This document shows positions 1 through 5,441 of a DNA stretch of 5,921 nt, one piece after another (the stretch's first letter is position 1; every line of letters starts with the position of its first letter). The DNA comes from Burkholderiales bacterium (GTDB lineage: Bacteria; Pseudomonadota; Gammaproteobacteria; Burkholderiales; Burkholderiaceae_B): assembly GCA_005788065.1 (NCBI GenBank), contig SXZD01000057.1, positions 1-5,921 on the forward strand, written 5' to 3'. The notes under the pieces were generated by a model. The model was not told the DNA's origin. It did no database searches and saw only the letters and a list, made by a program, of their open reading frames with translations. Position numbers and translations under genes: made by a program.

Positions 1-1205
1 ACAACGGTGACCTCCTTGCCGTTGCGGGCTGCCAGCACCAGCGCATCCATCAGTTCGGAGTCAGTGCCCGTACGGTAAATGGTCTGTTTGATGGCCACGA
101 CATCGGGGTCGGATGCCGCGCGTTTGAGGAACTCCACCACAGGTGTGAAAGACTGGTAGGGGTGGTGCAACAAGATGTCGCGCTTGGCAATCGCTTTAAA
201 TATATCCGGCTCAACGGCCAGATCCGATGGCATGCCCGCTGTATACGAACGGAACTTCAGGTCAGGTCGATCCACCCAATCGGCCACCTGCATCAGGCGA
301 ACGAGGTTGACGGGGCCATTGACGCGATAGATGTCACGCTCATCCAGTCCGAGCTCTTTTTTCAAGCGGTCTTTCACCGTATCGGGCATGCGGTCTGCAA
401 TCTCCAACCGAACCGAGTCGCCAAAATGCCGCTGCGACAGTTCACCCTGGAGGGCGACACGCAGATTGGTGATTTCTTCATCGTCCACATACAGATCGCT
501 GTTGCGGGTTACCCGGAATTGATAGACCCCCTTTACATCCATGCCCGGAAACAAAGCCGGAATGCAACCCTGCATGATGGACGTTAGCATGATGAAGCCA
601 TGCGGATACGGCGTGATGTCAGGTGGCATACGGATCAGGCGTGGCAGCACGCGCGGAGCTTGCACCACGGCCATGGTCGACTCGCGACCGAAGGCATCCT
701 CACCACTGAGTTCAACTGCAAAATTGAGCGACTTGTTGTAGACCACCGGAAACGGATGCGCCGGGTCCAGACCGATGGGCGTGAGCACGGGAACCACCTC
801 GGCTTCGAAATACTGTTGCGCCCATTGCGCCACCTCGGGCGTCCAGGTGTCCACCGTGTGGAAAAATACGCCCTCTTTCTCCAGCGCCGGGACAATCTCC
901 TGATTGAACAATCGGTACTGCCGCTCCACCAGATCATGGGTCCTATCCGATACCAACAGCAAAACCTCAGATGCTGTCAGCCCGTCACGGTCCCGAAAGT
1001 CGGGGCTCTGGCGAGCCTGTTCCATCAAGCCGGCGACCCGGATTTCAAAAAACTCGTCCAGATTGCTGGCGGAGATGCAGAGGTATTTCAACCGTTCAAG
1101 AAGACCGATGCGCGGATCGGTGGCCATGGCCATGACACGTTCGTTGAAAGCCAGAACGCCGAGCTCGCGGTTGAGAAACAGTTCATTGCCGCTGTGATTG
1201 GCCAT
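1..1205 (-). CDS. ppk: Polyphosphate kinase 1 (PPK1), N-terminal 401 codons, cut by the window edge
   Basis: PPK1 reversibly transfers the gamma phosphate of ATP to a growing inorganic polyphosphate chain. Translation on the minus strand from ATG at 1205 stays open to base 1. It begins MANHSGNELFLNRELGVLAF and continues with FNERV, SNLDEFFEIRVAGL, FRVTRNSDLY and LLHHPYQSFTPVVEFL, all typical of PPK1 N and head domains and the start of catalytic domain C1. R378, in IYRTGTDSE, aligns with the ATP/phosphate-contacting Arg375 of the E. coli enzyme. Family length is about 690 aa, so the second conserved Arg and the two catalytic histidines (E. coli 405, 435, 592) lie outside the window. The start is supported by GGAG at 1212-1215, 6 nt upstream, and by the absence of an upstream in-frame start codon nearby. 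It is divergent from ppx. No frameshift was seen in the parts I translated. The family call is near certain; activity cannot be judged from this fragment. Confidence 0.96.
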   Translation of the reverse strand, partial: MANHSGNELFLNRELGVLAFNERVMAMATDPRIGLLERLKYLCISASNLDEFFEIRVAGLMEQARQSPDFRDRDGLTASEVLLLVSDRTHDLVERQYRLFNQEIVPALEKEGVFFHTVDTWTPEVAQWAQQYFEAEVVPVLTPIGLDPAHPFPVVYNKSLNFAVELSGEDAFGRESTMAVVQAPRVLPRLIRMPPDITPYPHGFIMLTSIMQGCIPALFPGMDVKGVYQFRVTRNSDLYVDDEEITNLRVALQGELSQRHFGDSVRLEIADRMPDTVKDRLKKELGLDERDIYRVNGPVNLVRLMQVADWVDRPDLKFRSYTAGMPSDLAVEPDIFKAIAKRDILLHHPYQSFTPVVEFLKRAASDPDVVAIKQTIYRTGTDSELMDALVLAARNGKEVTV

Positions 1206-1223
1206 TGCAAACTCCGTGATGCG

Positions 1224-1253
1224 AGTATCTTTTTGCTGTCATTGATTTGTCAC
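1224..1253 (-). promoter_or_regulatory. Candidate sigma-70 promoter of ppk
   Basis: Read on the minus strand, GTGACA (1253-1248, 5 of 6 to TTGACA) is followed by an 18-bp spacer and GATACT (1229-1224, 5 of 6 to TATAAT, allowing for the usual -10 variation). Transcription would start near 1217, giving a leader of only about 12 nt that still holds the GGAG ribosome binding site. The very short leader is a reason for caution. The -35 and spacer coincide with the Pho box described separately. Confidence 0.45.
1236..1253 (+). promoter_or_regulatory. Pho box (PhoB binding site) between ppk and ppx
   Basis: The sequence is CTGTCAT (1236-1242), spacer TGAT, then TTGTCAC (1247-1253). This is the standard PhoB layout of two 7-bp direct repeats with an 11-bp period. 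All 14 repeat bases equal those of the E. coli phoA box as I remember it (CTGTCAT-AAAG-TTGTCAC). The box points toward ppx. The next 11-bp unit (1258-1264, ACGCAGC) is a poor match, so I count two repeats, not three. Both flanking genes handle polyphosphate and belong to the phosphate-starvation regulon in several Proteobacteria, so the context supports a real site. The site and context are seen; binding and direction of effect are inferred. Confidence 0.75.
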
Positions 1254-1300
1254 AAAAACGCAGCCCTGCAATGTCCATAATAATCGGATTCATGTGACAA
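1247..1300. repeat. 8-bp inverted repeat flanking the ppx -10 region
   Basis: TTGTCACA at 1247-1254 reappears as its exact reverse complement TGTGACAA at 1293-1300, with 38 bp between. The left arm contains the second Pho half-site. The right arm is therefore one Pho half-site pointing toward ppk, but it has no partner half-site 11 bp to either side. It could be a secondary PhoB contact, a site for another regulator with TGTGA/TCACA half-sites, or chance. Confidence 0.4.
1276..1281 (+). promoter_or_regulatory. Candidate -10 element of ppx
   Basis: CATAAT matches TATAAT at 5 of 6 positions and lies in an AT-rich patch that runs to 1284. The -35 position holds only a run of A and shows no TTGACA-like hexamer, as expected for PhoB-activated promoters. 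However, the gap from the end of the Pho box to this -10 is 22 nt, about one 11-bp repeat more than the 10 nt seen in phoA. A start near 1288 would give a leader of about 20 nt. The assignment is tentative. Confidence 0.35.
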
Positions 1301-1307
1301 TTCGACC

Positions 1308-2807
1308 ATGGCTAATCAAAAATACACCGTTGCCGGGGTAGATCTCGGCTCCAGCAGTTTTCGCATGGTCATCTGCCGCGTTGAAGAACTCGACGGGCAC
1401 AAGCAGATCTACGTCATCGACAGCCTGCGAGAACCCGTTCGACTCGGTGCCGGCCTGAAAGCCGACAAGACACTGGACGCGGATTCTCAACTGCGCGGTA
1501 TCAATGCGCTGATGCGCTTTGGCGAGCGGCTGCGCTCATTCTCGGCAGAGCAGGTACGCGCGGTAGCCACCAATGCGGTGCGCGTCGCCCGCAACGCGCC
1601 GGCGTTCCTGCAAAAAGCAGAAGAGGCGCTCGGGTTTCCGATTGAAGTGATTGCAGGACAGGAAGAAGCGCGTCTGGTTTATTGTGGCGTGTCGCACCTG
1701 CTGCCCACCGGACAGGGACGGCGGCTTGTGGTGGATATCGGCGGGGGCTCCACCGAATTCATCATCGGCGATGACTATGAGCCGCTGGCCATGGAAAGCC
1801 TGTATCTGGGCTGCGTCAGCTGGACGCAAAAATATTTTCCGGAAGGCGAAGTGACGGCCAAGGCCATGAAAGAGGCGGTACTGTCAGCCCGCAAAGAAGT
1901 GGCCGTGCTGCGGCGCGACTTTTTCGAACTGGGCTGGACGCACGCGGTGGGCAGTTCCGGTACGGCACGCGCGATTGCCGAGTTGCACCGGGCCAATGGC
2001 ATCTATGAGAACGGCATCAACCGCGACGGACTGCATAAGCTGCGGGATGAACTCATACGCAGCGGGAATGTGAACAAATGCGAACTGCAGGGACTGAAAC
2101 CAGACCGACTGGGTGTAATGGCCGGCGGTCTTGCGGTGATGTGTGCAGTGTTCGAAGAACTGGAACTGAACACCATGACGGTGACAGACGGCGGATTGCG
2201 CCAGGGGGTGCTCTATGACATGCTAGGCCGCAACACCGGGCAGGACATGCGCGAAGTCACCGTGGCCCGCTTTCAGGAACGGTATCAGACCGACCGAAAG
2301 CATGCCGCCCGCGTCCGCGGGTTGGCCCTGCAGCTACAAGAGCAGATCCAGGACCGTTACGGCAAAGAATTCGATACAGCCAGACAGCGACTGGCGTGGG
2401 CCTGCGAACTGCACGAGGTAGGTCTTACGGTGAGCCACAACGGGTATCACAAACATTCGGCCTATATCCTGCGCAACTCAGACATGCCGGGGTTTTCAAG
2501 ACCGGAACAGAACGTGATTGCTGACATCGTGTTGGGTCAGAACGGCAAGCTTGCCAAACTCAATGAAGTCATCTCCCGCCCCAGCGAATGGCTGGACGTA
2601 CTCTGTCTGAGGCTTTCCACGCTTTTCCTGCGTCGTCGCGTGGCAGATTCGATCACGCAGGTGGATCTGAAAATCAAGAATTCGCAGATCAACGTGGGGG
2701 TGTCTGAAGCCTGGCTCAATGATCATCCACTGACCGAGTATGCCCTGCGCACAGAGGCAGAGGAATGGAACCGCTCAGGCTGGAATTTCCGTCTGCTCAC
2801 ACACTAG
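1308..2807 (+). CDS. ppx: Exopolyphosphatase (Ppx/GppA family)
   Basis: This 499-aa cytoplasmic enzyme releases orthophosphate from the ends of polyphosphate; relatives (GppA) also hydrolyse pppGpp. The N-terminal actin-like Ppx/GppA domain spans about residues 7-308: phosphate-1 motif VDLGSSSFRM (11-20), AVATNAVRVA, AGQEEARL (116-123; one of E119/E120 is the likely general base, E. coli Glu121), DIGGGSTE (143-150), VGSSGTARAIAE (214-225) and TDGGLRQGVLYDM. The C-terminal HD-like helical domain runs from about 315, with ELHEVGL (367-373) and HKHSAYILRNSDMPGF (381-396). E. coli Ppx is 513 aa, so this is full length. GppA is possible, but adjacency to ppk favours Ppx. The ATG at 1308 fits the family N-terminus, although no convincing Shine-Dalgarno lies upstream. 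Its 3' end overlaps the convergent kinase gene by 33 bp. A Pho box lies 54 bp upstream. Confidence 0.95.
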   Translation: MANQKYTVAGVDLGSSSFRMVICRVEELDGHKQIYVIDSLREPVRLGAGLKADKTLDADSQLRGINALMRFGERLRSFSAEQVRAVATNAVRVARNAPAFLQKAEEALGFPIEVIAGQEEARLVYCGVSHLLPTGQGRRLVVDIGGGSTEFIIGDDYEPLAMESLYLGCVSWTQKYFPEGEVTAKAMKEAVLSARKEVAVLRRDFFELGWTHAVGSSGTARAIAELHRANGIYENGINRDGLHKLRDELIRSGNVNKCELQGLKPDRLGVMAGGLAVMCAVFEELELNTMTVTDGGLRQGVLYDMLGRNTGQDMREVTVARFQERYQTDRKHAARVRGLALQLQEQIQDRYGKEFDTARQRLAWACELHEVGLTVSHNGYHKHSAYILRNSDMPGFSRPEQNVIADIVLGQNGKLAKLNEVISRPSEWLDVLCLRLSTLFLRRRVADSITQVDLKIKNSQINVGVSEAWLNDHPLTEYALRTEAEEWNRSGWNFRLLTH

Positions 2808-4754
2808 TTGAACGGGTATACAGACGCGAAAATGCGTTCCACGCTTGACCGGCAGTATGTCAATGCTGCCACCGAGACATTCGACACCTCGCCTGACGAT
2901 GGTCAGACCCAGCCCGGTACCACCGATATTTCCTGTATTCAGTCCGCGCTTGAAGGGCTGATACAACGCTTTCCGGACTGACACTGGAATACCGGCACCC
3001 TCATCCGCCACCTCAAAGACAGTACACGCTTGATTGCGGCCGTCACGGCCCTGACAGAGACGTACGGTGATGAGACCCCCTGTGCTGGCGCCGTACTTGA
3101 ATGCATTGGAAATGAGATTGGTGGCAATCATCTGGAAAGCCTGCTCCTGAATCTTCAGGAGTGTGGTTCCTTCGGGCACATCCAGCTTGATGCGATCAGC
3201 CGACAGTGAATAAATGACGCGCTGCTTGTCCAGCAGACTCTGCAACCATGGCTCCGGGACGATATCCATTTCCGGGAAGCGGAAATCGGGTTGGTCGGAC
3301 TGGGCGAAATCCAGCGCATTTTTCAGGTAGGCGTGTGCCTCAAGAACACTGGCATCAATCCGCGTCAACTGTTTGACGGCATAGGCATCCAAAGTGCCGG
3401 AATTCTCCAGATGGCGGCGCAAGAGATTGGTTGAAATACGCACCAACCCCAAGGGAGAGCCCAAATCGTGTCCGACTGAGAACAAGGTCTCTTTTCGTAT
3501 TTGCGCAGCTGTCTGCCACTGCTGCCGCAAATTCTTTTCTTCACAATAGTTGAGGAGAAGCACGTCAAAAAACAGGATGCCAGGACCCGCCTGACTGCGA
3601 AGCGCACTGGCATACAATTTGTAGGTATGCTGCCCCTTGGGTGTGAGTGCGCCTTCCAACTCCATGACAAACTGGTTTTCTGTTCCCAGAAAAACGGAAT
3701 CGAGCGCTACAGCCAGACGCTCGAATTCTGCGACGGTCAGGCACTTGCGAAAAAAGACTTCCAGATTGTCCGACGGTCTGAGCGCCACCGGCAGCTCGAT
3801 GGCGTCCATGTGGTACTCCACCAAGCCCCGTCGCCAATTCTGGCTGCCGGTCTGCACATGGGCATGCGCAGCCTGCCAGAAAATGGCGCCCGCATTTGCG
3901 CCGCTGAGCATGCGCACAATCTGCTGCTGGCGCATGAAAATATTGCTCTCAAGCAGGGAAATTTGCTGCGTGCTGTTCAACTCTTTCTCTCGTATCAGCC
4001 GGCGCAGATGGTACTTACTGCTCCACAGCACCCAAAGACTCATCAGTATGGATGCGAGCGAATAGAAGAGAATAAGGCCATAGTGGCGGATTCGCACTTC
4101 ATTAACGGAAAGCGTACCAGCCGATATAAAAATGAGCCCCAACGCCAACCAGGCATACAACCCAAATACGGAACACCATTGGCCAATCAACTTATTGAAA
4201 GGGATCTGCAAGCGCTGGAACAGAGGCCGGATCATTGAAAAACCTTCAATGGGTCGAGCGATATTTTGCACCGAAAGACACCACAATGCACCGATGATGA
4301 AACATGTCAACGTTAGTGGCGTAACAAAAACAGGCTCGATCCCGATACGCGTCAGGGCGGGGATGATTGGAACGCTGAATGTCATTTGAATCAGTAAAGG
4401 CTGACCCATGAGCAAGGCCCACATCGAACTGGAAAGGATGCCAAGCAACGGGCGTTTTGACACCAGATGCGGCAACAAGAAAATCGGTAGTGTCAATACA
4501 ACGCGCAGCAAAACCCCCAAGCCCGAGATCTGCCAGGTACGCGTTGCCTCCTCCCGCAAAAGCTCATATGCGTGGGTAAGCAGAATGGATTCCGTCAATA
4601 CCTGAACACCCACAACCCATAATAAGGTCTCGACGACTGCCCTCACTATCAGACTGTTTTTCAGAGGAAGGGGAAAGCTCTGCGTTCGCATGAGAGCTAG
4701 CAAAACCAAAGCAGGCAGCGCATACAGGAGGGCAATCAAACAGGACAGCAGCAT
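2775..4754 (-). CDS. Multi-pass membrane sensor histidine kinase, orphan
   Basis: This 659-aa inner-membrane two-component kinase has about seven hydrophobic helices (roughly residues 4-22, 36-60, 78-98, 103-125, 140-162, 192-212, 224-246) with short loops and no large periplasmic domain. A basic, probably helical linker follows (247-285), then a region at about 310-405 whose end (FVMELEGAL... to ...GILFFDVLLL) resembles the C-terminal sheet of a PAS fold. The HisKA H-box is FSVGHDLGSPLGLVRI with H429. The ATPase domain has N-box NLISNAFKYG (546-555), G1 VADEGAGIP (582-590), F-box YQPFKRG (598-604) and G2 GGTGLGLTIV (611-620). All key residues are present, so it should be active. There is no receiver domain and no response regulator gene in the window; the signal is unknown. 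The ATG at 4754 opens straight into the first helix but lacks a clear ribosome binding site; a TTG at codon 6 is an alternative. GC of its membrane half is low (48% in three 60-base rows counted). Confidence 0.93.
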   Translation of the reverse strand: MLLSCLIALLYALPALVLLALMRTQSFPLPLKNSLIVRAVVETLLWVVGVQVLTESILLTHAYELLREEATRTWQISGLGVLLRVVLTLPIFLLPHLVSKRPLLGILSSSMWALLMGQPLLIQMTFSVPIIPALTRIGIEPVFVTPLTLTCFIIGALWCLSVQNIARPIEGFSMIRPLFQRLQIPFNKLIGQWCSVFGLYAWLALGLIFISAGTLSVNEVRIRHYGLILFYSLASILMSLWVLWSSKYHLRRLIREKELNSTQQISLLESNIFMRQQQIVRMLSGANAGAIFWQAAHAHVQTGSQNWRRGLVEYHMDAIELPVALRPSDNLEVFFRKCLTVAEFERLAVALDSVFLGTENQFVMELEGALTPKGQHTYKLYASALRSQAGPGILFFDVLLLNYCEEKNLRQQWQTAAQIRKETLFSVGHDLGSPLGLVRISTNLLRRHLENSGTLDAYAVKQLTRIDASVLEAHAYLKNALDFAQSDQPDFRFPEMDIVPEPWLQSLLDKQRVIYSLSADRIKLDVPEGTTLLKIQEQAFQMIATNLISNAFKYGASTGGLITVRLCQGRDGRNQACTVFEVADEGAGIPVSVRKALYQPFKRGLNTGNIGGTGLGLTIVRRGVECLGGSIDILPVKRGTHFRVCIPVQLVCEQTEIPA

Positions 4755-4803
4755 GGGGGCAGCACCGCATTGGGATACGACAATGCTACAAGACGCCCAT
4801 GTG

Positions 4804-4820
4804 CCATTTCAAGTAAATGG
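4804..4820. repeat. Perfect 6-bp inverted repeat upstream of the kinase gene
   Basis: CCATTT (4804-4809) and AAATGG (4815-4820) are exact reverse complements around a 5-nt centre, CAAGT. The site lies 50-66 bp upstream of the kinase start, where an operator would be expected. On the minus strand it contains TTGAAA, a possible -35, but I found no good -10 at the right distance. A shorter, imperfect repeat (4817-4835, ATGGTG with CACCCAT) directly abuts it. It could be an operator or a transcript hairpin; the sequence does not decide. Confidence 0.4.
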
Positions 4821-4832
4821 TGTGATTTCACC

Positions 4833-4860
4833 CATAGCGGTGATCGGAAAGATCACTATG
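4833..4860 (-). terminator. Hairpin at the 3' end of rraA, without a T-run
   Basis: On the minus-strand transcript, GTGATC (4856-4851) pairs perfectly with GATCAC (4845-4840) around a 5-nt loop TTTCC. The stem continues as CATA (4860-4857) with TATG (4836-4833) after a 3-nt bulge, so about 10 bp form in all. The rraA stop codon TAG (4858-4856) lies inside the stem. No T-run follows, so it is not a standard intrinsic terminator. A 3'-end stabiliser, a weak attenuator before the kinase gene, or an operator are alternatives. Confidence 0.35.
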
Positions 4861-5353
4861 CGTGACAAGACTCATCTGCTACCAGAATGCCGTCGCGGTC
4901 AACGTAGATCCAGTTGCCCGATTTGACCTTGACGCCATCGAACACGATGTCGATGCCTTCCTGTCCGATGCCTTTTTTCAGGCTTTTCTGCGGATGTGCA
5001 GCCAGGGCTCGCACCCCGATGTCGCAGGCGTCCAATTCGTCGGAGTCGCGCACGCAACCATAGACCAGTACACCGGCCCAGCCGTTTTTCTGGGCCAGTA
5101 CACCGAGATTGCCGCCGAGCAGCGCGCAGCGGAGAGAACCGCCGCCGTCGATGACCAGAATGCGACCGTTCCCTGCCTGCTCAAGCGCCGTGCGCACCAG
5201 CGAGTTGTCCTCGAACACTTTCAGGGTATGCGCCTGCCCGTGGAAAGCATTGCGCTTGCCCCACGCCAGATAGGTGGGCGGTACGATTCGCAAGCTGCCC
5301 TGCGCAATGCGGTCTTCATGGGCGTCGCACAGGTCGGTGGTGGCGAAACTCAC
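4856..5353 (-). CDS. rraA: RraA / HMG aldolase family protein
   Basis: This 165-aa protein (E. coli RraA is 161) belongs to the family that includes RNase E activity regulator A, which binds RNase E and dampens mRNA decay, and class II 4-hydroxy-4-methyl-2-oxoglutarate (HMG) aldolases/oxaloacetate decarboxylases. It begins MSFATTDLCDAHED and shows the family core LVIDGGGSLR (66-75), GGNLGVLAQKNGW (80-92), YGCVRDSDEL (98-107), DIGVRALAAHP (111-121) and WIYVDRDGILVA (148-159). G81, R102, D103 and E106 fit the G-x20-R-D-x2-E/D motif of the aldolases. E. coli RraA, as I recall it, has R-Q instead of R-D, so catalytic activity is more likely here and the RNase E role is less certain. The start is GTG at 5353, chosen because AAGGAG lies 7 nt upstream and the family N-terminus begins here; the open frame extends upstream to 5482 with no family similarity. 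It follows clpB and precedes the kinase gene on the same strand. Confidence 0.9.
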   Translation of the reverse strand: MSFATTDLCDAHEDRIAQGSLRIVPPTYLAWGKRNAFHGQAHTLKVFEDNSLVRTALEQAGNGRILVIDGGGSLRCALLGGNLGVLAQKNGWAGVLVYGCVRDSDELDACDIGVRALAAHPQKSLKKGIGQEGIDIVFDGVKVKSGNWIYVDRDGILVADESCHA

Positions 5354-5360
5354 GGCGGGT

Positions 5361-5366
5361 CTCCTT
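5361..5366 (-). promoter_or_regulatory. Ribosome binding site fixing the GTG start of rraA
   Basis: On the minus strand AAGGAG (5366-5361) sits 7 nt before GTG (5353-5351). It is the strongest Shine-Dalgarno in the window and decides the start against the longer frame, whose ATG at 5482 would fall inside clpB coding sequence. Confidence 0.85.
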
Positions 5367-5386
5367 GAAAAAATCGAATAACGCCG

Positions 5387-5392
5387 ATTGTA
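5387..5392 (-). promoter_or_regulatory. Candidate -10 element of rraA
   Basis: The minus strand reads TACAAT (5392-5387), 5 of 6 to TATAAT, about 33 nt upstream of the GTG start. No good -35 is found at 16-18 bp upstream; the best (TTCTCC) matches 3 of 6. It could give rraA its own transcript separate from clpB, but support is weak. Confidence 0.3.
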
Positions 5393-5394
5393 GC

Positions 5395-5410
5395 CCACCA
5401 ACCGGGGTGG
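5395..5410 (-). other. Small GC-rich hairpin between clpB and rraA
   Basis: CCACC (5399-5395 side) and GGTGG (5410-5406 side) form a 5-bp stem around a 6-nt loop, read on either strand. It lies 28 bp past the clpB stop. No T-run follows on the minus strand, so it is not a typical terminator. It occupies the spacer of the candidate rraA promoter. Confidence 0.3.
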
Positions 5411-5431
5411 AGAACTGTCCGTGCTCAGTAG

Positions 5432-5441
5432 TAAGTACTTA
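5432..5441. repeat. 10-bp perfect palindrome over the clpB stop codon
   Basis: TAAGTACTTA is its own reverse complement and its first three bases on the minus strand are the clpB stop codon TAA. A 10-bp palindrome can arise by chance in a few kilobases, so no function is assigned. Confidence 0.3.

Noticed and set aside
162..587. Plus-strand open frame of 141 codons
   Set aside because: Antisense to conserved ppk coding sequence with no family features.
600..1280. Plus-strand open frame of 226 codons
   Set aside because: It lies opposite ppk, whose translation is clearly conserved, and shows no recognisable motif; it also runs through the promoter region.
2808..2860. Possible ppx terminator downstream of its stop
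   Set aside because: The only pairing seen is ACGC with GCGT, 4 bp, with no T-run; the region is coding on the other strand.
3501..4238. Plus-strand open frame of 245 codons inside the kinase gene
   Set aside because: Antisense to the linker and membrane region of an intact kinase; the composition looks like a frame shadow and no motif is seen.
4755..4803. Sigma-70 promoter for the kinase gene using TTGAAA near 4812 on the minus strand
   Set aside because: The hexamer 16-18 bp further on (around TGTAGC) is a poor -10, so no promoter is called.
4862..5368. Plus-strand open frame of 168 codons covering rraA
   Set aside because: It mirrors the whole rraA gene in a GC-rich region, where antisense frames stay open by codon bias; rraA has a strong ribosome binding site and family motifs.
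5369..5391. AATCG/CGATT stem followed by T residues as a clpB terminator (minus strand)
   Set aside because: Only 5 mostly AT pairs around an 8-nt loop; the T-run is better read as part of the rraA leader just before its ribosome binding site.
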